Positions 53,475 through 61,497 of a stretch of DNA of 64,000 nt are shown piece by piece. The first letter of the stretch is position 1. Each line of letters opens with the position of its first letter. A program made the position numbers and the translations under genes. The notes under the pieces were generated by a model. The model made no database searches. It saw only the letters and a list, made by a program, of their open reading frames with translations, and was not told the DNA's origin. Source of the DNA: Leifsonia sp. Leaf264 (GTDB taxonomy: Bacteria > Actinomycetota > Actinomycetes > Actinomycetales > Microbacteriaceae); assembly GCF_001422325.1 (NCBI RefSeq), contig NZ_LMMR01000008.1:124001-188000 (forward strand). The letters run 5' to 3'.

Positions 53475-54541
53475 GCACCTCAGCACCCCTCACCGGCGAC
53501 TCCTCCATCAAGACCTGGCTCGAGCACCCCGTCGGTGGCCCGATCATCCGCGAGATGCTCGCGCAATCCGGTCAGGACCCCGACGTGCTGCGTCCCGTCA
53601 GCAGACTGGCCATCAAGCGACTGATCAAGCTGAGCAAGGGCCAGTTCTCGCAGCAGATGGTCGACGACCTCGTGGCCCGCGCCGCGGCCGGCGACGTGCC
53701 GGCAGGGTCGACGGATGCCGCCGACGCCGCATCCCTCACGACCGACACCGAAGAGGTCGTACCCGTCGTGGAGGCACCCGAGTGGGTCGAGAAGGTCACC
53801 GGCGGACGCTTCGCCGGCCAGACCGTGATCGTCACCGGTGCCGGCTCCGGTATCGGACGCGCCACGGCATCGCGCGTGGCCCGTGAGGGCGGCCGCGTCA
53901 TCGCCGTCGACATCTCGCAGGAGCGCCTCGACGAGTTCGTGGCCGACCACGTCGGCGCCGATGTGGTGGCCGTCTCCGGCGACATCACCGACGACGTCGC
54001 CATCGCCGCGATCGTCGCAGCCGCGGGCGACCGCATCGACGGCCTGGCGAACATCGCCGGAATCATGGACGACATGACGCCGGTCGGCGAGGTCAGCGAC
54101 GCCGTGTGGGACCGCGTGTTCCGCATCAACGTCACCGGCACCATGAAGCTCACCCGCGCCGTCATCCCCGCCATGCTGGCGCAGGCGAAGGGCTCCATCG
54201 TGAACACCGCGTCGGAGGCCGCCCTGCGTGGATCCGCCGCCGGTGTCGCCTATACCGCGTCGAAGCACGCCGTGGCCGGCATCACCAAGTCGAGCGCGTT
54301 CATGTACGGCCCTAGCGGCATCCGCGTGAACGCGGTCGCCCCCGGCCCCACGATCACCAACATCGAGGCATCGTTCGCCTCGCCGCTCGGCGCTCAGCGC
54401 GTTCAGCTGGCGATGACGATCCTGCCCGACGCCGCCGAGGCCGAGGCTCTCGCCGCCTCGATCACCTTCCTGCTCAGCGACGACGGCGTGAATGTGAACG
54501 GCGTCATCCTCCCGTCCGACGGCGGCTGGTCCGTCGCCTAG
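53471..54541 (+). CDS. Short-chain dehydrogenase/reductase with N-terminal extension
   Basis: 356 aa, about 110 longer than a classical SDR. The C-terminal 245 residues have the NAD(P) motif VIVTGAGSGIGRATA, the NxAG-type NIAGIMDD, Ser in VNTASEAALRG and YTASK catalytic pair, and PGPTITN. The N-terminal part (about 1-75) contains TWLEHPVGGPIIREMLAQSGQDPDVLRPVSRLAIKRL and KLSKGQFSQQMVDDL, a helical segment separated by an acidic Ala/Thr-rich linker; I do not know its role, but it may bind a partner. Translation is coupled to the KstD-like gene by ATGA overlap, so both probably act on one substrate. Confidence 0.88.
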   Translation: MSTSAPLTGDSSIKTWLEHPVGGPIIREMLAQSGQDPDVLRPVSRLAIKRLIKLSKGQFSQQMVDDLVARAAAGDVPAGSTDAADAASLTTDTEEVVPVVEAPEWVEKVTGGRFAGQTVIVTGAGSGIGRATASRVAREGGRVIAVDISQERLDEFVADHVGADVVAVSGDITDDVAIAAIVAAAGDRIDGLANIAGIMDDMTPVGEVSDAVWDRVFRINVTGTMKLTRAVIPAMLAQAKGSIVNTASEAALRGSAAGVAYTASKHAVAGITKSSAFMYGPSGIRVNAVAPGPTITNIEASFASPLGAQRVQLAMTILPDAAEAEALAASITFLLSDDGVNVNGVILPSDGGWSVA

Positions 54542-54544
54542 CGG

Positions 54545-54970
54545 TCACCCGCAGCTCGCGCAGAGTTCCCGGCGGATCCACTCCGCCGCGGAACTCTGCT
54601 CGAGCGTTCCGTTCCGGATGCCGGTCGCGAACGCCACCGCGGACTCGGTGAGCCGACCGTCCGCCGAGTCGGGAGCGTCGCGCCCCACATGCACCGAGAG
54701 CCAGCGCGTGAGCGGCGCCCCGAGGCGTGCGCAGACCGCGACCAGTCCGGCGAAGTGCCGCGCCTGGCCGTCGGTGCCGTCATCGAGTCGTCGGCGGAAG
54801 CCTCGACCGTGCAGCACGTTGCGCCCGCCGAGCCCGGCGTCGATGAACCACAGCGGTCCGGTGCGCACCCCGCCCGCAGCCGAACCCAGCTCGACGAGGA
54901 AGCGCCGCGAGGAGTGCCCGGACGTCGCGAGGTGCTCCGCGGTCTCGGCGAGGGCAGCGCAGGCGTCCAT
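54545..54970 (-). CDS. Hypothetical protein
   Basis: 141 aa. Contains SSRRFLVELGSAAGGVRTGPLWFIDAGLGGRNVLHGRGFRRRLDDGTDGQARHFAGLVAVCARLG and SADGRLTESAVAFATGIRNG, ending with two Cys (RRELCASCG) that could ligate metal or form a disulphide. No membrane helix or signal. It is convergent with the SDR gene (3 bases between stops). I do not recognise the family. High third-position GC in this frame supports that it is real. Confidence 0.5.
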   Translation of the reverse strand: MDACAALAETAEHLATSGHSSRRFLVELGSAAGGVRTGPLWFIDAGLGGRNVLHGRGFRRRLDDGTDGQARHFAGLVAVCARLGAPLTRWLSVHVGRDAPDSADGRLTESAVAFATGIRNGTLEQSSAAEWIRRELCASCG

Positions 54971-55040
54971 CGCTCCAGCCTAGGCATCCGGCCGTCTGCA
55001 TCAGGACCGGTCGCGCGCAGTGGCGGAGCCGGTGCCGCCG

Positions 55041-55598
55041 CTACTCCGCCGCGGCCGCCTTGCGCTCGCGGAACGCGATCATGTTCATGCGGCTGCCGCA
55101 GCGCACTGTGCAGAAGCGCTTCGAGCCGTTCCTCGACAGGTCGAGGATGAGTCCGGTGCAGTTGTCGGCCTCGCAGATGCGCAGCCGCTGCATCTCGTCC
55201 ATGCGGATGACGTCCATCAGCGCCACGGCCGCCTCGACCCGCATCCGTTCCCCGAGCGGGGCGTCGTTCGACGTCGCGTGCAGGTGCCAGTCGATGTCGT
55301 CGTGCCTGGCGAGGTAGGGCAGCGCGTTCGCCTCGCGCAGCATCCGGTTCACCTCCACGACGGCGTCGTCGCGGTTCAGGGTCCAGAGGTGCCGGATCTG
55401 GTCGCGCGTGCTGAGCACGTCGAGACGCTCGGCCTCGTCGCCGTCGATGCGTCCGGTGAACGGATACTGCTGCAGAAGCGCCGCCAACTCCTCGACCGTC
55501 CCGAGCTCCTCGAGGTCGCTGCGGGAGGCGCCGGCGGCGGTGTTCCCCAGCTCGACGGCGAACTCGAGCGCGACGACCGTGTCATGGGCAAACTGCAT
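55041..55598 (-). CDS. CGNR zinc-finger domain regulator
   Basis: 185 aa. N-terminal ABATE-like domain (MQFAHDTVVALEFAVELGNTA) and C-terminal CGNR zinc finger: LRICEADNCTGLILDLSRNGSKRFCTVRCGSRMNMIAFRERK, with four Cys and the signature in the variant form CGSR. The group is abundant in actinobacteria and is predicted to bind DNA. An AGGAG ribosome site lies 5 bases before the ATG. It is divergent from an EamA exporter gene, its probable target. Confidence 0.85.
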   Translation of the reverse strand: MQFAHDTVVALEFAVELGNTAAGASRSDLEELGTVEELAALLQQYPFTGRIDGDEAERLDVLSTRDQIRHLWTLNRDDAVVEVNRMLREANALPYLARHDDIDWHLHATSNDAPLGERMRVEAAVALMDVIRMDEMQRLRICEADNCTGLILDLSRNGSKRFCTVRCGSRMNMIAFRERKAAAAE

Positions 55599-55599
55599 G

Positions 55600-55657
55600 T
55601 TGACTCCTAACGAGCGTCGCAGTAGCGTTATGGGCTAAGAGCAGTTTAGTCCTAACG
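55600..55657 (+). promoter_or_regulatory. Promoter of the EamA gene with paired TCCTAACG boxes
   Basis: TTGACT (55600-55605), 17 bases, TAGCGT (55623-55628) form a sigma-70-type promoter toward the EamA gene. Two direct copies of TCCTAACG (55605-55612 and 55650-55657) flank it, with a partial inverse GCGTTATGG between them. The first copy also forms the Shine-Dalgarno region of the CGNR gene on the other strand. The boxes are candidate sites for the CGNR regulator. Confidence 0.5.
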
Positions 55658-55697
55658 CGTCGCCGATTCCGGCGAGCGGATGTTCACCGGAGGCATC

Positions 55698-56669
55698 GTG
55701 AGAATATCGTCCACAGCATCCGGTCTGGCGATCGCCGTGATCGCCGCAGCCTCGTTCGGCACGTCGGGCGTGCTGATGAAGCCGCTCCTGGAGGCCGGGT
55801 GGTCTCCGGCCGCAGCCGTCACCGCCCGGGCCATCGGCGGGGCGATCATCCTGCTGCCGATCACCCTGATCGCGCTACGCGGGAAGTGGGACGCGCTCTG
55901 GCGGGCGCGCTGGCGCGTTCTCATCATGGGCGTGGTCGGCGTGGCCTCCACGCAGTTCTTCTACTTCGCGGCGATCCGCACGGTTCCGGTGTCGACGGCG
56001 ATCCTGATCGAGCTGCTCGCCCCTCTGCTCCTCGTCGGAGTGGTCTGGCTCAGGACGCTCCGGATGCCGCGACCCCTCGTGCTCGCGGGCTCGGCGCTCG
56101 CCATCGTCGGCCTCGTGCTGGTGATCGGTCCGGGCTCGCTCGGCGCCCCTGACCCCGTCGGCCTGCTGTTCTCGGTGCTCGCGATGGTGGCCTGCGCCGT
56201 CTACTTCGTGATCGCCGCCCGGCCCAGCGACGGCCTGCCGCCTGTCGCCTTCGCCGGGGTCGGCCTCGTCATCGGCGCACTCACGCTGAGCCTGCTCGCT
56301 CTCGTCGGCGTGCTGCCGTTCACGGCGACGTTCGGCGACCTTCCGTTGTTCGGCACGGCACTGCCCTGGTGGGTGCCGCTGCTGTTCGTCGCCGTGGTGA
56401 GCACCGCCCTCGCCTACGTGGCCGGCATCACAGCGGCGGAATCGCTGGGCTCGCGCCTCGCCTCCTTCGCCGGCCTGCTCGAGGTGGTGTTCGCGGCCCT
56501 GTTCGCGTGGATCCTCCTCGGCGAACAGCTCCAGCCGCTGCAGCTGGTCGGTGGCGCACTCATCCTCGGTGGCATCGCAGCGGTGAAGGCGTCGGAGCCT
56601 GACGAGAAGCCGGTCGAACGTCCGCTCGCTGACGCCACCACGAGCGCGGCCCACGCACCCGCTCGCTGA
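55698..56669 (+). CDS. EamA-family (DMT) transporter
   Basis: 323 aa, ten hydrophobic helices in two EamA repeats: GLAIAVIAAASFGTSGVLMKPLLEAGWSPAAAVTARAIGG in the first and FVAVVSTALAYVAGITAAESLGSRLASFAGLLEVVFAALFAWILLGE in the second. The GTG at 55698 has GGAGG 4 bases upstream and is favoured over the ATG at 55680. It is probably an exporter of a metabolite or drug under control of the divergent CGNR protein. Only distantly related to the RhtA-like protein at 30149. Confidence 0.87.
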   Translation: MRISSTASGLAIAVIAAASFGTSGVLMKPLLEAGWSPAAAVTARAIGGAIILLPITLIALRGKWDALWRARWRVLIMGVVGVASTQFFYFAAIRTVPVSTAILIELLAPLLLVGVVWLRTLRMPRPLVLAGSALAIVGLVLVIGPGSLGAPDPVGLLFSVLAMVACAVYFVIAARPSDGLPPVAFAGVGLVIGALTLSLLALVGVLPFTATFGDLPLFGTALPWWVPLLFVAVVSTALAYVAGITAAESLGSRLASFAGLLEVVFAALFAWILLGEQLQPLQLVGGALILGGIAAVKASEPDEKPVERPLADATTSAAHAPAR

Positions 56670-56701
56670 GGGCCGAGCGCAGCGGCCACCCGGGCCTCAG
56701 C
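56665..56701. terminator. Hairpin between convergent EamA and FBP genes
   Basis: GCTGAGG (56665-56671) pairs with CCTCAGC (56695-56701) over a 23-base GC-rich loop. It includes the EamA stop and precedes the end of the convergent FBP gene. Confidence 0.45.
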
Positions 56702-56713
56702 AGACGGGAGGGG

Positions 56714-57235
56714 TCACGCCCCGGCCACCGTCGCCGCGAAGGCTGCAGCGCGCACGCGGAGGCCCAGCATCCGTTCCGCCCGCGCAGCCTCCACGTCGAA
56801 GCCGATGTAGGCGACGGGCGGCTTCTTGCGTACGTTCGCCGAGCACTCGAAGTCAGCGCACACGAGGGTGCCCGCGGTGTCGCCGTTGCGTCCGGCCGGC
56901 CCCGCGAGACGGGCGCCGAAGAACACCACGTCGTTGGGCAGGGTCACGTCCTGGCACCACGAGCACTGCGCGCGCTTCTGCGGCGAGGCCTTGGCCTGCT
57001 GCAGCATGACGCCGATGAGCTCCCCGCCGGGCTCGCCGTCGAGCTCGCCGAGCTCGTCGAAGGCCGGCACCACGATGTAGGCGCGGCGGGCGATCCTGCG
57101 ATCCCGCCAGCCGAGGAAGTCGAGGCGGTTCCAGTCGAGTTCGGCGAACTCGGCGGGCAGGGTGATGTCGGTGGTCTCCTTGCGCGAGGCGTTCACGAAG
57201 CTCGCGCGGATGGTCTTCTCGTTGATGGGCAGCAT
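56714..57235 (-). CDS. FBP domain protein (FusB/FusC-like, EF-G-binding type)
   Basis: 173 aa. Starts LPINEKTIRASFVNASRKETTDITLP and has the zinc-binding Cys arrangement CSWCQDVTLPNDVVFF then CADFECSANVRKKPP, typical of the FBP family (PF07299), which includes the fusidic-acid-resistance proteins that bind elongation factor G. LDFLGWRDRRIARRAYIVV is the conserved middle part. Actinobacterial members are chromosomal and probably act in ribosome recovery. Convergent with the EamA gene. Confidence 0.85.
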   Translation of the reverse strand: MLPINEKTIRASFVNASRKETTDITLPAEFAELDWNRLDFLGWRDRRIARRAYIVVPAFDELGELDGEPGGELIGVMLQQAKASPQKRAQCSWCQDVTLPNDVVFFGARLAGPAGRNGDTAGTLVCADFECSANVRKKPPVAYIGFDVEAARAERMLGLRVRAAAFAATVAGA

Positions 57236-57460
57236 GGTCGTTCTCCAGATGATGGGCCCGGCATCGACGTCGGTGGGCGACGGATGCGGCGGGCGGGGTG
57301 TGTTCGAGCGGGAAGGGTAGCGACTACCTGCCGCCGGCGGGTGAAGCGCCGACGACCTCCCGACGCCCCGAGGGCAGTGCGAACGAACCGGAGGAACTCA
57401 TGGTGTCAGCCTACGCCCGCCGGCCCGGCGCATCCTGAGCGCTCGAGAGAGGGATGCCCG

Positions 57461-58198
57461 ATGCGAGATGATCGGCACATGGGAAGCGTCGTGGTGCTGA
57501 GTGGCCGGGGGGACTACGCCGATCCGTGGCATCGGTTCACCCTGACGTCGCAGCGTCTAGCCGAGCTGCTCGCTCCCCTCGGCGAGGTGTCGGTGCGCGA
57601 TGACGTCGAGGCGGCGCTCGCCGGGTTGATGACGACGGATGCCCGTCCCGACCTGCTCGTGCTCAACATCAGCCGCAACGAGGGCGTCGAGCGTGCTGCA
57701 CCGCCGACGCCGTCGCGCGACGGGCTGCTGGCCTACCTCGCCGCCGGGCGCCCACTCCTCGCCGTGCACTCGACGGCCCGCGCCTTCGCCGCCTGGCCGG
57801 AGTGGTCGCCGATCCTCGGGGGTCACTGGGAGGACGGGCTCACCTTCCACCCCGCGAAGGGACCGGCTCGCATCATGCCGACGGCGCTCGCCGCTGAGCT
57901 CTTCGATCAGGGGCGGCCGTTCGACACCGTCGACGAGCGCTACACGGCGCTCGTCCTCGAATCGGGTGCGCGGGCACTCGCTGCGCACGAGCACGAGGGC
58001 TCCGAGCATCCGTTGGTCTGGTTCCAGCGCTTCGGCGACTCCGACATCGTCTACAGCGCGCTCGGTCACGATGCCGAGGCGTATGAGGCTGCGGATTCCG
58101 CGGCCTTCCTGCGCGCTGCCGCGGCCTGGCTGCTGCGCGACCGGCGCGGCCGGCGCGGCTCCGCCGAACTCAGCGGTTCGCCGGACTCCCGACACTGA
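57461..58198 (+). CDS. ThuA-like domain protein
   Basis: 245 aa. Glutamine-amidotransferase-like fold of the ThuA family: VVVLSGRGDYADPWHRFTLTSQRLAELLAP, LVLNISRNEGVE, GRPLLAVHSTARAFAAWPEWSPILGGHWEDGLTFHP, DERYTALVLE and HPLVWFQRFGDSDIVYSALGHDAEAYE. The family includes trehalose-utilisation proteins of unknown reaction. The ATG at 57461 follows GAGGGA by 6 bases. Its end overlaps the convergent tetR gene by 29 bases. Confidence 0.85.
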   Translation: MRDDRHMGSVVVLSGRGDYADPWHRFTLTSQRLAELLAPLGEVSVRDDVEAALAGLMTTDARPDLLVLNISRNEGVERAAPPTPSRDGLLAYLAAGRPLLAVHSTARAFAAWPEWSPILGGHWEDGLTFHPAKGPARIMPTALAAELFDQGRPFDTVDERYTALVLESGARALAAHEHEGSEHPLVWFQRFGDSDIVYSALGHDAEAYEAADSAAFLRAAAAWLLRDRRGRRGSAELSGSPDSRH

Positions 58199-58766
58199 TC
58201 GGCCCGAGCACGACGTCGACCAGCCGTTCGGCCGTACCGGGCGTCAGCGGCGTTCGGCTGAGCATCCGCACGATGAGCGGCCCCATGAGCGCCTCGCCGA
58301 TCTCCTGCACCGAGGCATCCGCTCGGATCTCGGAATCCGCGATGGCCGTCTCGAAGCGATCGACGAGTGATGAGGTCGCGCCCATGCTCTCGTAGAGGCG
58401 GCGACCGACGTCGGGGTTCTCGGCTGCCGCGGCGATGAGGGAGAGGATGAGGCTCTCGCCGATGGGCTGGCCGACCAATTCGAAGATCTCGTCGAGCCAG
58501 GAGATGAGATCGGCGCGGATGTCGCCGGTGTTCGGGGGGCCGAGACGGTTGGGCAGCAGCAGGCCCTCGAGCAGGCAGTCGGCGACCAGGGCGCTCTTCG
58601 ATGGCCACCAGCGGTAGATCGTCTGCTTACCGACGCCGGCTTCGTGGGCCACGCCCTCGATGGTGAGGTGGTCGTAGCCGCGCGCGGCGAAGAGTCGTGC
58701 CGTCGCCTCGAGGATGGCGCGACGGGCCGCTTCACTGCGGACCGCTCCGCGACGTTGCTCGGACAT
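58170..58766 (-). CDS. TetR-family regulator of the MMPL exporter
   Basis: 198 aa. Helix-turn-helix ARRAILEATARLFAARGYDHLTIEGVAHEAGVGKQTIYRWWPSKSALVADCLLEG, the YRWW form seen in regulators of drug exporters. C-terminal TetR_C domain is kept. Start ATG at 58766 lies 6 bases after a TACGAT -10 box, suggesting a leaderless transcript; GTG 58772 is also in frame. Divergent from the MMPL transporter gene, which it probably represses. Confidence 0.87.
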   Translation of the reverse strand: MSEQRRGAVRSEAARRAILEATARLFAARGYDHLTIEGVAHEAGVGKQTIYRWWPSKSALVADCLLEGLLLPNRLGPPNTGDIRADLISWLDEIFELVGQPIGESLILSLIAAAAENPDVGRRLYESMGATSSLVDRFETAIADSEIRADASVQEIGEALMGPLIVRMLSRTPLTPGTAERLVDVVLGPISVGSPANR

Positions 58767-58772
58767 GCTCAC

Positions 58773-58812
58773 ATCGTATTCCCAATCAACGAGACGAACC
58801 GTTGCGTATTAT
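58773..58812. promoter_or_regulatory. Divergent promoter and candidate TetR operator of the MMPL pair
   Basis: Minus-strand -10 TACGAT (58773-58778) and plus-strand -10 TATTAT (58807-58812) face away from each other. Between them CAACG (58787-58791) and CGTTG (58800-58804) form an inverted repeat with an 8-base spacer, and CGTATT occurs twice at the edges (58776-58781, 58805-58810). A TetR dimer bound here would cover both promoters. Confidence 0.5.
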
Positions 58813-58845
58813 CGACGGAGGCTTTCGAGAGGCGAAGAATCACAC

Positions 58846-61332
58846 ATGGCTGAACTCCTGTACCGGTTGGGCAAGTTCGCGGCACGCCGCGCGTGGACGG
58901 TCATCGTGGCCTGGGCCGCCATCCTCGGCATCGCGATCGCCGGCTTCGCCGTCGGCTTCGCGGGCCTCTCCACGAGCTTCGACATCCCGGGAACCGCGTC
59001 GGGCGCCGTGACGGAGGAGCTCCAGGAGAAGCTGCCCGACTTCGCCGGGGCATCCGGAACCATCGTCTTCCAGACCACCGACGGCTCGGCCTTCACCGAC
59101 GAGCAGAAGAGCGAGATCAGTGCCCTCGCGGCGGATGCCGCCGACCTGCCCGACGTCGCCAAGGTCGTCGACCCCTTCGAGACCGAGCAGCAGCGCGCCG
59201 ACCAGGAGGCGCAGCTCGCCGACGGCCGCCAGAAGATCGCCGACGGCGCTGCACAGCTCGATGCGGGTCAGGACCAGCTCGATGCCGGCCAGGCCCAACT
59301 GGATGCCGGCCAGGCCCAGCTCGACGCCGCACGCCAGCAGGCCGAGGCCGCAGGCGCCCCGGCCGAGCAGCTCGCCGCCCTCGACGCGCAGCAGGCCACG
59401 ATCGACGCACAGCAGACCGAGCTCACCGCACAGCAGGCGAAGCTCGACGACTCCCGCGACGAACTCGCGGCGCAGACCACGAAGCTCGACAACGGCGCCA
59501 CTCTCATGGATCTGTCGAAGGACATCCGGGTGATCTCCGAGGACGGGTCGACGGCTGTCGTCAACGTCGCCTTCACCGAGCCGCGGCTCGAACTCGACCA
59601 GTCCTCGAAGGACGCCGTCATCGAGCACTTCGAGTCCGAGTCGATCGACGGCGTCGAGGTCTCGTTCTCCACCGACCTGGCTCAGGGCGTTCCGCAGATC
59701 GTCGGCATCGGCGAGATCGTCGGCGTCGTCTTCGCCGCCATCGTGCTGCTGGTCGTGCTCGGCTCGGTCATCGCCGCCGCACTCCCCCTGGTCACGGCCC
59801 TCGTCGGCGTCGCCATCGGCGCCCTCGGCTCCCTGGCGTTCTCCGGCGTCGTGCAGATGGCCTCGGTCACCCCCTTCCTCGGACTCATGCTCGGCCTCGC
59901 CGTGGGCATCGACTACTCGCTGTTCATCATCAACAGGCACCGCAAGCAGCTGCTGCAGGGTGCCGACGTGCGCGAATCCGTCGGCCTCGCCAACGGGACC
60001 GCCGGCAACGCCGTCGTCTTCGCGGGCACGACGGTGATCGTGGCCCTCGTCGCCCTCAACGTGACGGGCGTGCCGTTCCTCGGGCTCATGGGCACCGTCG
60101 GTGCCATCAGCGTCGCGATCGCCGTGCTCATCGCCGTCACGCTGACCCCAGCGCTGCTCGGCCTGCTCGGCACCCGCATCCTGACCCGCAAGGCCCGCGC
60201 GAAGATCGGCGAGGTGCACCACGAAGACCTCGACGCCAAGCCCATGGCCACCTGGCGCGCGATCGTGACTGTCATCGCGGCATCCGCGGCCCTGCTCATC
60301 GTCGCTATTCCGGCGCTCTCGATGCGCGTCGGACTGCCCGACGGCTCATCCGAGCCCGTGGACTCGACTTCCTACAACGCCTTCATGACGACGGATGAGG
60401 CGTTCGGCGCCGGCGCGAACGGTCCGCTGCTCGTCACGGCCGAACTGCCGGACGGCCTGGACGACGACGAGGTGCTGCAGGCGCAGGTCGACGTGGCCCA
60501 GACCCTCGCCGACCAGGACGACGTCGTTGCCGTCGCGCCCATCGCGGTCTCCGACGACAAGCGCGTCGCAGCATTCCAGGTCGTGCCGGCCGAAGGGCCG
60601 AACAGCGTGTCGACCGAGGAGCTCGTCGTGGCGCTGCGCGGGCTGGAGCCCGTCGACGGCGACATCACGCTCGGGGTCGCCGGCCAGGCCGCCAGCAACA
60701 TCGACATCTCCGAGAACCTCGCCTCGGTGCTGCCGACCTACCTCGCCGTCGTCGTCGGGCTGTCGCTGCTCATCATGGTGCTGGTGTTCCGCTCGATCCT
60801 CGTGCCGCTCATCGCGACGGGTGGCTTCATCCTGTCGCTGTTCGCCACCTTCGGTGCCATCGTCGCCGTGTTCCAGTGGGGATGGGGAGCCGATGCGCTC
60901 GGCATCCACACCGGGCCGATCCTGAGCTTCCTGCCGGTCATCCTGGTCGGCATCCTGTTCGGCCTCGCGATGGACTACCAGCTGTTCCTGGCGTCGGGCA
61001 TGCGCGAGGCCTATGTGCACGGCGCTCCCGCGAGACTGGCCGTCGCACGGGGCTTCCGGGCCGGTCGATCCGTCGTCACGGCCGCGGGCCTCATCATGGT
61101 GTCGGTCTTCGGCGGCTTCATCTTCTCGGAGTCGACGATGATCCGCTCGATCGGCTTCGGCCTCGCCTTCGGCGTGCTGGTCGACGCCTTCGTCGTACGG
61201 ATGCTGCTCATGCCGGCCCTCATGCACCTGCTCGGCCGTTCGGCCTGGTGGCTGCCGCGCTGGCTCGACAAGATCCTGCCGAACGTCGACGTGGAAGGCG
61301 CCGCCCTCGAGCGGCGGCACCACGCGAGCTGA
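58846..61332 (+). CDS. MMPL/RND-type membrane transporter with heptad-repeat insert
   Basis: 828 aa. Typical MMPL plan: N-terminal helix, outer loop domain, helices 2-6 (FLGLMLGLAVGIDYSLFIINRHRKQL with the conserved GxDYSLF site), a second outer loop domain and helices 8-12 (LVGILFGLAMDYQLFLASGMREAYVHG, GFILSLFATFGAIVAVF). The proton path residues D-Y appear in both halves. The first outer domain carries a coiled-coil insert of about 100 residues made from QLDAGQA-type heptads. Likely exporter of lipids or drugs, regulated by the divergent TetR. ATG at 58846 is used; the frame extends upstream to 58714. Confidence 0.9.
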   Translation: MAELLYRLGKFAARRAWTVIVAWAAILGIAIAGFAVGFAGLSTSFDIPGTASGAVTEELQEKLPDFAGASGTIVFQTTDGSAFTDEQKSEISALAADAADLPDVAKVVDPFETEQQRADQEAQLADGRQKIADGAAQLDAGQDQLDAGQAQLDAGQAQLDAARQQAEAAGAPAEQLAALDAQQATIDAQQTELTAQQAKLDDSRDELAAQTTKLDNGATLMDLSKDIRVISEDGSTAVVNVAFTEPRLELDQSSKDAVIEHFESESIDGVEVSFSTDLAQGVPQIVGIGEIVGVVFAAIVLLVVLGSVIAAALPLVTALVGVAIGALGSLAFSGVVQMASVTPFLGLMLGLAVGIDYSLFIINRHRKQLLQGADVRESVGLANGTAGNAVVFAGTTVIVALVALNVTGVPFLGLMGTVGAISVAIAVLIAVTLTPALLGLLGTRILTRKARAKIGEVHHEDLDAKPMATWRAIVTVIAASAALLIVAIPALSMRVGLPDGSSEPVDSTSYNAFMTTDEAFGAGANGPLLVTAELPDGLDDDEVLQAQVDVAQTLADQDDVVAVAPIAVSDDKRVAAFQVVPAEGPNSVSTEELVVALRGLEPVDGDITLGVAGQAASNIDISENLASVLPTYLAVVVGLSLLIMVLVFRSILVPLIATGGFILSLFATFGAIVAVFQWGWGADALGIHTGPILSFLPVILVGILFGLAMDYQLFLASGMREAYVHGAPARLAVARGFRAGRSVVTAAGLIMVSVFGGFIFSESTMIRSIGFGLAFGVLVDAFVVRMLLMPALMHLLGRSAWWLPRWLDKILPNVDVEGAALERRHHAS
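59254..59337 (+). repeat. Four tandem 21-bp heptad codons in the MMPL gene
   Basis: Units 59254-59274, 59275-59295, 59296-59316 and 59317-59337 encode QLDAGQD, QLDAGQA, QLDAGQA and QLDAARQ. Each unit is one heptad, so expansion or loss would lengthen or shorten the coiled coil without a frame change. Confidence 0.85.
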
Positions 61333-61350
61333 CGCGCGGGCTTCGCGTTC

Positions 61351-61394
61351 CCGACCGGCCCTCTCCGACATCGGAGCAGGGCCGGTCGGCGTTT
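61351..61394 (+). terminator. Strong terminator of the MMPL gene
   Basis: CCGACCGGCCCT (61351-61362) pairs perfectly over 12 bases with AGGGCCGGTCGG (61378-61389); the loop holds another small hairpin CTCCGA/TCGGAG. It is followed by CGTTTT, the clearest intrinsic terminator in the window. Confidence 0.85.
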
Positions 61395-61497
61395 TCCGCC
61401 ACGATCCGGCGGGGTTTCAGTGGCTCGGCGGGGGTTCCTGCACCCGCCGAAGCACCGATACCCCGCCGAGCGCGCCGCCTCACCCGAGCGCGCCGCC

